A stretch of 53,009 bases of DNA, taken from the NCBI GenBank assembly GCA_964616465.1, contig CAZTTO010000022.1, forward strand, positions 1 to 53,009, given 5' to 3'. Below the pieces are notes generated by a model. It was not told the DNA's origin and searched no databases. It worked only from the letters and a program-made list of their open reading frames with translations. Below are positions 36,678-45,871 of this stretch, piece after piece. Within the stretch, counting starts at the first letter, position 1. Each line of letters begins with the position of its first letter. This DNA comes from JAFLBI01 sp964616465. GTDB lineage: Bacteria > Bacteroidota > Bacteroidia > Chitinophagales > Chitinophagaceae. Both the position numbers and the translations under genes were made by a program.

Positions 36678-39134
36678 CTAAGCAACTTTAAGTTTGTTAC
36701 CTTTTATGCGTTGGTAGACCGACATAAAGAAACCAATGACCATTACAATAATTCCCAGCCATAGCACATTGATCATTGGAAATTGGTAAACTTTAAGTGT
36801 AATTAAATCTGTAACGGCGGCCGATTCTTTGATACCAATTTCCAGTTTCCCGTTAGCTTGATCTATTACCTTGTTAAACTGAACTACAAGGCTTTGTGAA
36901 ACCAATGTATCTGGTAGGTTTCTAAGTTCATTGCCTTTTAAAGCAATGCCGGGGGAAGCTTTATATTGGCGACCATCTTTTGCATAAGCAGTGAGGTTCA
37001 AAAACAATGCAGTTTCGTCTGGACCATACTTTGACCTTTCAGCCTCTGGATTTACAACTACATCGTTAAATACAAGAAGGCCGTTGCTGTAAAATACTGT
37101 ATCTCCAACTTTAACTTCTCTATTCTTAAATGAAGCAGTGTCCTTTTGATTATTCTCCGCAAAGTAGGAGATATACACAAAAATATCTTTGTACCAATAA
37201 TGGCGGGCATCTGGGTTGGCGGCAAAGCCTTCCATGCCTTTGTTGTTTTTAATTAAATCGGGGTAAAGCTGGAAATTTTCTTTTCCATCTTTCGAAGCGA
37301 AATCAATTTCGAAGAAACGTTTCCTTTCTCTATCGTTAATGGTATCTCTTGTATAAGTAACCATATACTGACCCATATCGGTTGGTTGCCCTTTGAATAA
37401 GGTGATGTTTTCAGCCGGGTCTTCGTTTTTATCCTTTTTAAAGACTGCAATACCAGTTGTATTCCAACTCAACACTTCCTTTTTACTACTTGAAATTAGA
37501 ATGCCCAATAAGACCATTCCAAAACCAACGTGAGCCACCGACGCTCCTGCAGCTTTTACTTTTCCTTTTAGACCCAACCAGATATACGAGGCATTTGCAA
37601 CGGTTGCATACACAGCAGCGAAAATGGCAAAGTGAATTGCGAACAAAAAGCCAGGGCCTTTTTTGGTGAATGAGATATCGCCCCAAATACTGATACCTAA
37701 ACTAATAAGAACAGATAATACAGTTGGAATCCAAATTTTCTTTCCTAAAAATGCCTTTGGTGTGTCTTTGTATTTTAAGTATTGAGTGAAAGCAGTCAAT
37801 ATGCCAATAACAATTGCAACAAATATTTGAATTTGGTTGTGCGAGAACTCAACATCCTCAGGTGGTGCAATACTCGTTCCAAATAGTTTGTTGTAAACAG
37901 GTACAGATGTTTTTGCAATGATGACCATACCAGAAAGAAATAATACAAGTGAACCAATGAACATCCAAAATTCACGGCTATATGTATTCTCTTCTTTATG
38001 AATGGCTGGGATTTGTTTGTAGTTGCGAATAAAAAGATATAGCGCTGGAACAAAAAACACCAACACAAACAATAAGAGCTGTGTATTCATTCCTAAGTCG
38101 GTAAAAGCATGTACGGAAGTGTCACCTAACACACCACTTCTAGTTAAGAAAGTTGAATACAAAATCAAACTGAAGGTAATGATGTAAAAGAAGTAAGTGC
38201 TTCTTAGGGAATATCCTGAATTCTTATAAATGACATTCGTATGCAATCCAGCCACTAAGGTTAGCCAAGGAACCAGAGAAGCATTTTCAACAGGATCCCA
38301 TGCCCAATAACCTCCGAAACTTAGGCTTTCATAAGCCCAAGCTGCACCCATCATAATACCAGTTCCTAATAATGCAGCAGAGAATGCAGCCCAAGGAATT
38401 GCGGGTTTAATCCAATGGTGTTGCTTTTTCATAAGTCCTGCCATTGCATAGGCAAATGGTACGATGGTAGTAGCAAAACCGAGGAACAATACTGGAGGGT
38501 GAATCACCATCCAATAATTTTGTAATAATGTATTTAAGCCTTGGCCATTTTTAATAAATTGTAGATAGTCGGCTCGAAGTACTCCGCTAGCATCAAATCC
38601 TACAGGAAAATTTTCCGGCTTAATCATGTTTTCATTGCGCATGAGTACAAACGGATTGCTACCTACTTTAGATCCAAAGAAGTAAAGTCCCAACAGCATT
38701 GAGGCCAAAGCAAATTGAGCAAAACTAATAACCGTCATAGTACCCGGTTCCCATTCTCCTGCTTTCCAAATTAGTATCCAACCCAACACACAATGCCAGA
38801 AACTCCAGAGCATGAAACTACCTTCTTGACCTTCCCAGAAGCAACTTAACAAGTATTCTGTTTGAAGTTGAAGATCGCTGTGCGTCCACGCATATTTGTA
38901 CTCAAATAAATGATGAGAAATGATGTAATATAGAGTTATAAACTTGCCTAATACAGCAACAGTTTCAAGCAAAAAACTGATACGGGCAATTTTCAGCCAG
39001 TTTGTTTTTTCGAATCCGAGGGCATATTGTGCTTTATAAAAAGCGCCAGTTGCAACAAGACTGGCTACGAAGGACAGAATGACAAAAAAATGTCCAATTT
39101 GTCCAGGTAAAAGGTGTTCACCAATATAATTCAT
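36678..39134 (-). CDS. ccmF: Cytochrome c haem lyase subunit CcmF/CcsA family
   Basis: 818 residues with many membrane helices. The Trp-rich haem-handling motif GGYWAWDPVENASLVPWL is present, with a periplasmic domain near the C-terminus. It attaches haem to apocytochrome c at the periplasmic face, taking haem from CcmE, whose gene lies 29 bp upstream. The other ccm genes are not in the window. Confidence 0.93.
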   Translation of the reverse strand: MNYIGEHLLPGQIGHFFVILSFVASLVATGAFYKAQYALGFEKTNWLKIARISFLLETVAVLGKFITLYYIISHHLFEYKYAWTHSDLQLQTEYLLSCFWEGQEGSFMLWSFWHCVLGWILIWKAGEWEPGTMTVISFAQFALASMLLGLYFFGSKVGSNPFVLMRNENMIKPENFPVGFDASGVLRADYLQFIKNGQGLNTLLQNYWMVIHPPVLFLGFATTIVPFAYAMAGLMKKQHHWIKPAIPWAAFSAALLGTGIMMGAAWAYESLSFGGYWAWDPVENASLVPWLTLVAGLHTNVIYKNSGYSLRSTYFFYIITFSLILYSTFLTRSGVLGDTSVHAFTDLGMNTQLLLFVLVFFVPALYLFIRNYKQIPAIHKEENTYSREFWMFIGSLVLFLSGMVIIAKTSVPVYNKLFGTSIAPPEDVEFSHNQIQIFVAIVIGILTAFTQYLKYKDTPKAFLGKKIWIPTVLSVLISLGISIWGDISFTKKGPGFLFAIHFAIFAAVYATVANASYIWLGLKGKVKAAGASVAHVGFGMVLLGILISSSKKEVLSWNTTGIAVFKKDKNEDPAENITLFKGQPTDMGQYMVTYTRDTINDRERKRFFEIDFASKDGKENFQLYPDLIKNNKGMEGFAANPDARHYWYKDIFVYISYFAENNQKDTASFKNREVKVGDTVFYSNGLLVFNDVVVNPEAERSKYGPDETALFLNLTAYAKDGRQYKASPGIALKGNELRNLPDTLVSQSLVVQFNKVIDQANGKLEIGIKESAAVTDLITLKVYQFPMINVLWLGIIVMVIGFFMSVYQRIKGNKLKVA

Positions 39135-39163
39135 GCTAAGCGTGTAAATCTTCAGGAATAGGT

Positions 39164-39565
39164 TTATTCTGCACTAATCTCTTTGGCAGCGTTTGGATCA
39201 TCTTTATATTTCGAAGGGCACTTCATCAGAATTTCTTTGCATTCAAACTGATCACCATTCATTTTACCCTTTAATACCAAGCGCTCACTTTTCTCCATAT
39301 CTGTAGGTTTAGAGTTGTTGTAAACAACTTTTACGGTATTACCTAAGGTATCAATAGCTGTAAAGCTCAAGTAGTTAGGGTTAGCAATTGGATCGTATTC
39401 CAACGGCTGGTTGGTATCTAATTTTGCAATTAAATTGACAAATTTTCCTTCCTTTTCTCGAGCCGATGAAATGCTTTCGTAGGTAGTTAGATCACCAGTA
39501 TAGCTAATGATTACAGTTATAGCTGCTGCTATAAGTACTAGGATTGCAATATGCGTCTTCTTCAT
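39164..39565 (-). CDS. ccmE: Cytochrome c maturation protein CcmE, CxxxY variant
   Basis: 133 residues with an N-terminal membrane anchor and an OB-fold domain (FVNLIAKLD, VKVVYNN, RLVLKGKM). Near the C-terminus, CPSKY (C116 to Y120) stands where most CcmE proteins have HxxxY, with His as the covalent haem ligand. A CxxxY form is known from archaeal and some bacterial CcmE. The ATG at 39565 is preferred over one seven codons upstream. A TAnnTTTG box lies 19 bp upstream. Confidence 0.85.
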   Translation of the reverse strand: MKKTHIAILVLIAAAITVIISYTGDLTTYESISSAREKEGKFVNLIAKLDTNQPLEYDPIANPNYLSFTAIDTLGNTVKVVYNNSKPTDMEKSERLVLKGKMNGDQFECKEILMKCPSKYKDDPNAAKEISAE

Positions 39566-39583
39566 AATCCAAAATTCGGTGTG

Positions 39584-39591
39584 CAAATGTA
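39584..39591 (-). promoter_or_regulatory. -7 box for ccmE-ccmF
   Basis: On the minus strand this reads TACATTTG, a perfect -7 box 19 bp before the ccmE ATG, the same geometry as at the aspartate kinase gene. No convincing -33 element. Confidence 0.45.
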
Positions 39592-39731
39592 GACTAAAAA
39601 CACGCCCTTTCCTTGTATAGTTGAATCTTCATTTGTTAAAATGGTAGGTTTTCTGCATCATTTTTTATAACCTACAAATTGGATTACGAAAGTCGGAAAT
39701 TGCTCCTAACTTGCATCGCAATTCACAAAAT

Positions 39732-40775
39732 ATGGCAGATTTATCTCAATTCGACCCCAATTCAGCTGGCAACCCCAATAATAACATTTTTGGACTCCCT
39801 TTTACGGAAGTAGATGCAGCCTTGGTATTGCTTCCAGTTCCATGGGAAGTTACCGTAAGTTATGGTGCGGGTACTGCCCGTGCAGCCGAGCATATTTTTA
39901 AATCGAGTTTACAAGTTGACTTATTTGATCCAGATTGTTTGGACATGTGGCGCAAGGGATATTTCATGAAGGATGTTGATAAAAAGCTGCTTTTGAAAAG
40001 CGACTATCTTAGAAAAGAAGCCGAATTATTCATAGACTATATTTCTAAAGGCGATTTGGTTGACAATAATAAGTTTATGTGCAAAAGCCTCAAAGAAATT
40101 AATGAGGGCAGTCGTTTTATGAACCAATGGGTATATGAACAATCAAAAGCTCTCTTAGACGCTGGTAAGCTGGTTGGACTTATTGGAGGTGATCATAGCA
40201 CGCCCCTTGGTTTTATAAAAGCGATTACTGAAAAGCACGGGGAGATTGGAATTTTACAAATTGATGCACATTGCGATTTGAGAAAAGCCTATGAGCAGTT
40301 TGATTATTCGCATGCATCTGTTATGTACAATGTTCTTGAAGAAAATGCAGCAGTTAAAAAGTTGGTACAGGTTGGAATTCGAGATTATTGTGAAGAGGAG
40401 TGGGATTATATTTGCAATAGTAATTTTAGAGTCATTACTTACTTCGATAGGCACATAAAAGAGCGACAGTTTGAAGGAGAATCATGGAAAATGATTGCCG
40501 ATGAAATGATTCAGCACCTCCCAGAAAAAGTTTATATCAGCTTCGATATTGATGGATTAGACCCTAAGCTTTGTCCGCATACTGGCACACCGGTTTCAGG
40601 TGGATTTGAAACCGAGGAGATATTATATCTTTTTAAGAAAGTGATTACAAGCGGCAGAAAAATAGTAGGATTTGATTTAGTAGAGGTAGGAATTGGTGAA
40701 ACTGATTGGGATACCAATGTTGGAGCCCGTATTTTATTTAGAATGTGTAATCAGCTTATGATGAGCAACTCATAA
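39732..40775 (+). CDS. Arginase/agmatinase/formiminoglutamase-family ureohydrolase
   Basis: 347 residues with manganese ligands in GGDHSTP, IDAHCDLR, SHASVM and SFDIDGLDP. The substrate cannot be fixed: arginine, agmatine and formiminoglutamate hydrolases share these motifs, and the 50-residue insert before GLIGGDHS differs from typical SpeB. I use the ATG at 39732 (MADLSQF), not the upstream one. The next gene overlaps by 1 bp (TAATG). Confidence 0.87.
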   Translation: MADLSQFDPNSAGNPNNNIFGLPFTEVDAALVLLPVPWEVTVSYGAGTARAAEHIFKSSLQVDLFDPDCLDMWRKGYFMKDVDKKLLLKSDYLRKEAELFIDYISKGDLVDNNKFMCKSLKEINEGSRFMNQWVYEQSKALLDAGKLVGLIGGDHSTPLGFIKAITEKHGEIGILQIDAHCDLRKAYEQFDYSHASVMYNVLEENAAVKKLVQVGIRDYCEEEWDYICNSNFRVITYFDRHIKERQFEGESWKMIADEMIQHLPEKVYISFDIDGLDPKLCPHTGTPVSGGFETEEILYLFKKVITSGRKIVGFDLVEVGIGETDWDTNVGARILFRMCNQLMMSNS

Positions 40776-41338
40776 TGGAAGAAGATCAATACCCGTATAT
40801 TGTTACTTTAAAAAGAAGGTCTTATTTCTGGCCAGATACACTGGCTAGGTTAATGATGGGCATGGCTTTGATTGTTTTTTTGGTGGAAATGTATTTGTCT
40901 TTTCCATCTACATTAAGTTATTTATTAATTGGTAGCCTTCTAATAGCTGCATTAATAGTTTATTTCCAGCATATTGTATTTAGACATGAGGTAGTTACTT
41001 ATAAGTACGCCTTGTTTATTTTAGGCTTTGCTTGGTTGTTTTTACCCCAGTACGCTTGGGTAGGAGTTTTTTTTATTGCTGCAGCATTGTTAGAGAAGCA
41101 AGTTAAATTTCCTGAGGAAATTGGGTTTGATGAGATGGGGGTTACCTTCAATACTTTTCCAAAAAAAGAAGTGAAATGGGCTGATATTGAACATATTGTG
41201 TTGAAGGATGGCTTACTTACCATTCAATATAAAAAGAATACAATTTTTTTTCAGCGACCTGTAGATGAAGCAGTTAGCCATATATTGGAAAAGGAGTTCA
41301 ATGATTATTGCAGGGAACTTTTACAGCAAAGAATCTGA
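40775..41338 (+). CDS. Hypothetical membrane protein with C-terminal PH-like domain
   Basis: 187 residues: four hydrophobic helices (about 20-115), then a soluble part with FDEMGVTFNTFPKKEVKWADIEHIVLKDG that resembles bacterial PH-domain strands. No function recognised. It overlaps the arginase-family gene by one base and is probably translated with it. Confidence 0.65.
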   Translation: MEEDQYPYIVTLKRRSYFWPDTLARLMMGMALIVFLVEMYLSFPSTLSYLLIGSLLIAALIVYFQHIVFRHEVVTYKYALFILGFAWLFLPQYAWVGVFFIAAALLEKQVKFPEEIGFDEMGVTFNTFPKKEVKWADIEHIVLKDGLLTIQYKKNTIFFQRPVDEAVSHILEKEFNDYCRELLQQRI

Positions 41339-41387
41339 TTGCTTCCTATTTATTTGATTTTCAGTTAGACTTTGTAACTTGTGGGGC

Positions 41388-41996
41388 GTGAAGTTTTTTA
41401 TAGCTACCATAATAGCATTATTCCTATTTGGTTTTAAGGAAAGTAGGGCGCAATCAGTATCTAGTCTAGATACATTGCGGGTGTACGCCTATATCAATGA
41501 AATTGGAGATACAATTCCAATGGGATATTTACCTGAAGTAGAAGTGAAAGGAATTCTTACGGCAAAATGGGCTGCATACCACAGAGAATGGACAAGGTTA
41601 AGAAATGCAGTATATGTTACCTATCCCTATGCTATTGCAGCATCAAAAATAATGAATGAAGTAAATGATCGTTTGCAAACTGCAAAGGATAAAAAGGAGA
41701 GGAGGAAGATTATTCAATCGAGGGAAAAGGAATTGAAAAAGGAATTCGCCGATAAGCTTACATCACTTTCTGTTTATCAGGGAAAAGTGTTGATGAAGCT
41801 GATTTATAGAGAAACTGGGAATCACTGTTACTCTATTATTCAAGAATACAAAGGAGGATTTTCTGCGGGATTTTGGCAGACCATTGCATTGGTGTTTGGG
41901 AGTAATTTAAAAATGCAATATGATCCTTTGAAAAAGGACTCAGATATGGAAAAGATTGTAAAAGAGGTGGAGCGGATGTATGGGTACAAGTCTTGA
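41388..41996 (+). CDS. DUF4294 exported protein
   Basis: 202 residues. A signal peptide (FFIATIIALFLFGFKESRAQ) precedes a helical domain with GDTIPMGYLPEVEV and RNAVYVTYPYAIAASKIMNE, then YRETGNHCYSIIQEYKGGFSAGFWQTIALVFGSNL split over the C-terminus, all typical of DUF4294. No function known. I start at GTG 41388, because no ATG fits; TTG at 41379 is the alternative. Confidence 0.8.
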   Translation: MKFFIATIIALFLFGFKESRAQSVSSLDTLRVYAYINEIGDTIPMGYLPEVEVKGILTAKWAAYHREWTRLRNAVYVTYPYAIAASKIMNEVNDRLQTAKDKKERRKIIQSREKELKKEFADKLTSLSVYQGKVLMKLIYRETGNHCYSIIQEYKGGFSAGFWQTIALVFGSNLKMQYDPLKKDSDMEKIVKEVERMYGYKS

Positions 41997-42101
41997 AAAA
42001 TAACAAGTGTAGTATTTACTCAGACAAAACTTTGGTTATTTCACTACACTAAGACTGAATATTTTTCATGTAATTGCATTTAATAAATAATCTGGAAATT
42101 A

Positions 42102-44798
42102 TTGAATAAATCTACACATACAGCATGGGTATTGGGACAAGCGTCGAATATCTTAGAGCAATTACCAGCAATGGTAATTATATTCAAATTGCTTGATGGC
42201 GATCTTGTGTTTCAGAATAGCGCATTTCTCAACAAGCTAGGTTTTTCAAAAAATGATTTAAGGGAGTTGAATGTTCATAGCTTATTTGAGGATAGTTTTC
42301 TGGACTTTATCAAGAGTGAAGAGACAAAAAAGAGTTTATTACAAAACCCTTCCAATTTTGACGATATACTGCTAAAGAATCAGCAATTTTCTATACTATG
42401 TAATGCTTCTTTTCGATTGATTTTACATGAAAATGTTGAGTATGCATTTGTTGAAATGATAGATAAATCTAGTGTAGTAAAATATGTTAATGAACCATTA
42501 GATACTATTGATTATAAAGAAATGTTGACCCATGTTCAACGTTTGCAGCAATTTGGTTTTTGGACTAAAAATCTTGGTAATCCAACTATGTATTGGTCTA
42601 ATGAGATGTATAGTATAATGGATTGCGAAGACAAGGATAAAAAAATTACATTTTCAGACTGGTTGCAAATGGTAGAACCAGACGATAGGGTATTTGTTGA
42701 GGAACAATTCAATTTATTAAAAACAGGCGAGTTAAAAGATTCAGAAATCATTTTCAAATTAGTAACGCCGGTAGGCAGTTTGAAGTGGTTAGAAATGAAA
42801 ATGACATTAAGTGAGTCTGAAATTGGACAAAAAAAAATTACTGGAATTGTTGCTGATATTACGGCTTCATATGTTGAACAAGAGTTTAGAAACTTATTAA
42901 CGAAATTAGGAACTGATTTTATTGATATTACAATAGATTCTATAGAACATTCTATAGATGATATGTTGGGTCAGGTAGGGAATGTCTTACATGTAGATCG
43001 TGTTTATATTTTTCAATTTGATCAGGAGCATGTATTGATGAATAACACCTTTGAATGGTGTGCCGATGGTATAACTGCTCAAAAAGAGAATCTGCAAAAT
43101 GTACCAATAGAGTTATATCGTGGCATGTTGCATCAAAATTCTGTAGCAGATATTATTCATATTCCAGATATCAACTCATTAAAGAGAAATGTAGAAATGT
43201 TTGGGCATTTGCAAGCCCAGCAAATTCAGTCGTTTGTTCTTGTTCCAATTAAACTGGAGGATCAAATTGTAGGTATTGTTGGACTTGATTCAGTTCGTGT
43301 TAAACGGATTTTTACATTCAAAGAAATTGAATTGATGCAGGTTTTGTCTGAGATAATTGGCAATACCTTACAAAGAAAATCTCATATCGAAAAAATACAA
43401 GATCAGGATAGAGATTTCAAAAATCTTTTTGATACAATGGCTCAGGGTGTTGTATATCAGGATGCTAATGGGCAAATTATTCAGGCAAATACAGCAGCTT
43501 TGAGGCTACTAGGATTAACCATGCAGCAATTGCTAGGTAAGGATAGTATGGACTCTGAATGGCATGCTGTAAACAGTGAGGGGCAACCACTTCCTGGAGA
43601 TCAGCATCCAGCAATGATAGCTCTAAAAACAGGACAGCCAGTATATAATGTTGAAATGGGAATATATCATCCTATTCAAAAGCAACATATATGGATTTTA
43701 GTAAGTGCTATGCCTGAATTTAGAAACGGGGAGTCTAAACCTTTTAGGGTATTTGCAACATTTCAAGATATAACACAAAATAAAAAGGATGCTATTCAAT
43801 TAGCCATTAATGAGCAACGGTTAAGGAGTATTATTGAAACACAAACAAGTTATGTTATACGAACCAATCTAACCGGCTCCTACACTTATTGGAATAAAAC
43901 TTTTGAAGATGATTTTTCTTATGTTAAAAAGTTGAATAGTGAAAATAAAGAAGCTGTTCTAGCTTCAATATGTGACTATCATCATCAGAGAACTATTGAA
44001 ACAGTGCAGGAATGTTTAGCTCAGCCTGGTAAGGTTGTTCAGGTTGAATTGGATAAACCTGATGATGATGGAAATATTCGGACCACTCTTTGGGAATTCG
44101 TTTGTTTAACAGACGATAGAGGAAATCCTACAGAAATGCAATGTGTTGGTATAGATGTGACCGAGCAGCGAAAGGCAACAAAGAGATTAGAAGAAAGCGA
44201 AGCAAGGTTTAAAGATATTTTTAATAAAAATATGTCTCCTATGTGTTTGCTAGATCCACAAACAGGAGGATATATTGATGTAAATCCAGCTTTTGAAAAT
44301 TTTTACGGATATACTAAGGAACAATTGATGAACATGTTTATTTGGGATATAAATGTGTCAAATTCAAAGGACGAAATATATGGATTCTTGAAAAGTATTA
44401 TTTCTGGCAATATCCAAACACTTGACCTAAAACATAAAAATGCAAAAGGAGAAGTCAAAGAGATCTATGCTTCATTTGCATCCATTGTTTCTGAAGGCAG
44501 ACAAATTGTACATGAAATTGTAATTGACGTAACTGAAAGAAATCAATACTTTAGAACTGTTGAACTTCAAAATAAAGCACTTCAGGATATTGCTTGGACC
44601 CAATCACATATTGTGCGAGCACCCTTGGCTCGTTTAATGGGAATTGTGGATCAATTGAAAGAATTAAATCCGGAAGAACTAAAAGACTGGCTAAGCTTAG
44701 TTGAGTCTAGTGCTCATGAACTGGATTTGATCATTCAAAAAATTACTTCAAGAGCACAAGAGATTAAATTTAATAAACAGAGTGATCAGTTAAACTAA
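42102..44798 (+). CDS. Multi-PAS/GAF sensor with DHp-like hairpin, no ATPase domain
   Basis: 898 residues. PAS-like regions near 15-120, 140-255, 435-560 (TAALRLLGLTMQQLLGKD), 570-695 and 700-820 (NFYGYTKEQL) surround a GAF domain at about 265-430 (VDRVYIFQFD, FVLVPIKLEDQIVGIVGLD). The end has TQSHIVRAPLARLMGIVDQL, very like the gene at 8328, but no HATPase_c domain. The start appears to be TTG. It is followed 8 bp later by a single-domain response regulator, so the pair may form a signalling unit in which the regulator contacts the DHp-like helices. Confidence 0.8.
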   Translation: MNKSTHTAWVLGQASNILEQLPAMVIIFKLLDGDLVFQNSAFLNKLGFSKNDLRELNVHSLFEDSFLDFIKSEETKKSLLQNPSNFDDILLKNQQFSILCNASFRLILHENVEYAFVEMIDKSSVVKYVNEPLDTIDYKEMLTHVQRLQQFGFWTKNLGNPTMYWSNEMYSIMDCEDKDKKITFSDWLQMVEPDDRVFVEEQFNLLKTGELKDSEIIFKLVTPVGSLKWLEMKMTLSESEIGQKKITGIVADITASYVEQEFRNLLTKLGTDFIDITIDSIEHSIDDMLGQVGNVLHVDRVYIFQFDQEHVLMNNTFEWCADGITAQKENLQNVPIELYRGMLHQNSVADIIHIPDINSLKRNVEMFGHLQAQQIQSFVLVPIKLEDQIVGIVGLDSVRVKRIFTFKEIELMQVLSEIIGNTLQRKSHIEKIQDQDRDFKNLFDTMAQGVVYQDANGQIIQANTAALRLLGLTMQQLLGKDSMDSEWHAVNSEGQPLPGDQHPAMIALKTGQPVYNVEMGIYHPIQKQHIWILVSAMPEFRNGESKPFRVFATFQDITQNKKDAIQLAINEQRLRSIIETQTSYVIRTNLTGSYTYWNKTFEDDFSYVKKLNSENKEAVLASICDYHHQRTIETVQECLAQPGKVVQVELDKPDDDGNIRTTLWEFVCLTDDRGNPTEMQCVGIDVTEQRKATKRLEESEARFKDIFNKNMSPMCLLDPQTGGYIDVNPAFENFYGYTKEQLMNMFIWDINVSNSKDEIYGFLKSIISGNIQTLDLKHKNAKGEVKEIYASFASIVSEGRQIVHEIVIDVTERNQYFRTVELQNKALQDIAWTQSHIVRAPLARLMGIVDQLKELNPEELKDWLSLVESSAHELDLIIQKITSRAQEIKFNKQSDQLN

Positions 44799-44806
44799 GA
44801 GAACAT

Positions 44807-45235
44807 ATGGATACAAACATTATGCAACCAGCAGCTACGCGTTACATCTTTTTAGTAGAAGATGATCCGATTTTTCAGTTGCTGCATCAGAAACTGATAC
44901 AGAAGCTAGCATGGAATGTTGAATTATTAGCTGCAAGAAATGGACAAGAGGCCTTGGATTTGCTTGATAAAGTTGGCACATCTGATATGCGTGCTCTTGT
45001 TCTTTTGGATATTAATATGCCAATCTGCGATGGATGGCAGTTTTTGAACCAATTAAATTCAAAATTCTATAAAGAATCGGTGCAAGTGGCTGTAGTGAGT
45101 TCCTCTACCGATCATGTTGATCGTCAAAATGCCTCGAAATATAAAAACGTAATTGATTATTTGGTAAAACCAATTAAAGCTGCCGATTTAGAAATTATTT
45201 GGAATGAACCATCATTTCAAGAATTCTGGAAATAA
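44807..45235 (+). CDS. Single-domain response regulator
   Basis: 142 residues, receiver domain only. Acidic residues EDDP, the phosphoacceptor Asp in VLLDINMP and the Lys in YLVKPIK are in order. No output domain. It follows the PAS/GAF protein by 8 bp, and relatives of this pair occur in Bacteroidota. It would take phosphate from a histidine kinase. It is the last core-genome gene before the accessory region. Confidence 0.88.
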   Translation: MDTNIMQPAATRYIFLVEDDPIFQLLHQKLIQKLAWNVELLAARNGQEALDLLDKVGTSDMRALVLLDINMPICDGWQFLNQLNSKFYKESVQVAVVSSSTDHVDRQNASKYKNVIDYLVKPIKAADLEIIWNEPSFQEFWK

Positions 45236-45239
45236 ATTT

Positions 45240-45566
45240 TTTAAGTCATTAGAATAAAAAAGGAGTTAGGTGCAAGCGTAACGGACGACCGTACAACTAT
45301 CGGGCTGACATCAAGAAAACCAGACGGACGACTTCTAAACAGACTTTCGGACGACAGTAACTAGGCAGACAATTTCGTTGTTCTATGACACAAACCGACC
45401 TGACTTTGCCGACACTCAAGCCGACCCAAATGTTTTTAAAATTTTTCCTACCGCACATTTTAAAAAATAATTTAGCCAACCCGCATTGGCACATTTGGGG
45501 TTTGCCCTACCCACAATCCCACCTGCCACAAACCCCAAAAGAGCCAATTCTGCCAATCCTTTCAGT
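45240..45566. repeat. Left flank of accessory island, C/A-rich non-coding DNA
   Basis: About 330 bp without a plausible gene. The plus strand is rich in C and A and poor in G. Words CAAGCGTAA (45273), ACACAAACCGAC (45388) and GCACATTTG (45489) recur in the right flank at 52757, 52890 and 52766 in the same orientation. GTTAGGT at 45265 fits the GTTRRRY core of integron attC sites, but no full attC site was found. Function unknown; a recombination or insertion scar is possible. Confidence 0.55.
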
Positions 45567-45569
45567 ATT

Positions 45570-45598
45570 GATACTTATAGTCCGTGGACTTATTTACA
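45570..45598 (+). promoter_or_regulatory. C-box operator of the restriction-modification controller gene
   Basis: The stretch contains ACTTATAGTCCGTGGACT, with the ACT-TAT-AGT inverted repeat, the CCGTG spacer and a second half-site GACTTAT. This closely resembles C-boxes bound by controller proteins such as C.Esp1396I and C.BamHI. The right operator is degenerate, as expected for a switch from activation to repression. It ends 34 bp before the controller ATG. Confidence 0.75.
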
Positions 45599-45631
45599 TC
45601 TATTTAAGACCTTTGTATCCAAATTATAGAA

Positions 45632-45871
45632 ATGGGTACAGTATATTCTAAAAGTGAAAAAGCCTATTTAGAACGAATAGGAAACCGGATACGTGAACTT
45701 CGTACAGAGGGCGATTTATCCCAAGAAAAATTAGCTTTTGCATGCGACCTTGACAGAACTTATATCGGTTCTGTGGAAAGAGGCGAAAGAAATATCTCTG
45801 TTATTAATCTTAGAAAAATTGCAAAGGCTTTGAAAATTAAAGTATCCGTTTTACTAAATATTGAAGAATGA
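45632..45871 (+). CDS. Restriction-modification controller (C) protein, XRE family
   Basis: 79 residues, a lone helix-turn-helix domain (IRELRTEGDLSQEKLAFACD, then LDRTYIGSVERGERNISV). Length and fold are those of C proteins, which delay endonuclease expression until DNA is methylated. A C-box lies directly upstream and the endonuclease gene overlaps by 4 bp downstream, so the call is firm. Confidence 0.9.
   Translation: MGTVYSKSEKAYLERIGNRIRELRTEGDLSQEKLAFACDLDRTYIGSVERGERNISVINLRKIAKALKIKVSVLLNIEE

Noticed and set aside
42006..42050. AGTGTAGT / ACTACACT inverted repeat upstream of the second PAS gene
   Set aside because: Eight-base arms 29 bp apart with no T run; could be chance or a weak operator, so not listed as a feature.
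45265..45271. Integron attC core site GTTAGGT
   Set aside because: It fits GTTRRRY, but no matching RYYYAAC core or attC fold was found and no integrase is near; a seven-base match is easily chance.
45385..45651. 88-residue reading frame in the left island flank
   Set aside because: Low-complexity Pro/Leu/His-rich product from C/A-rich DNA, covering the C-box and the controller start.
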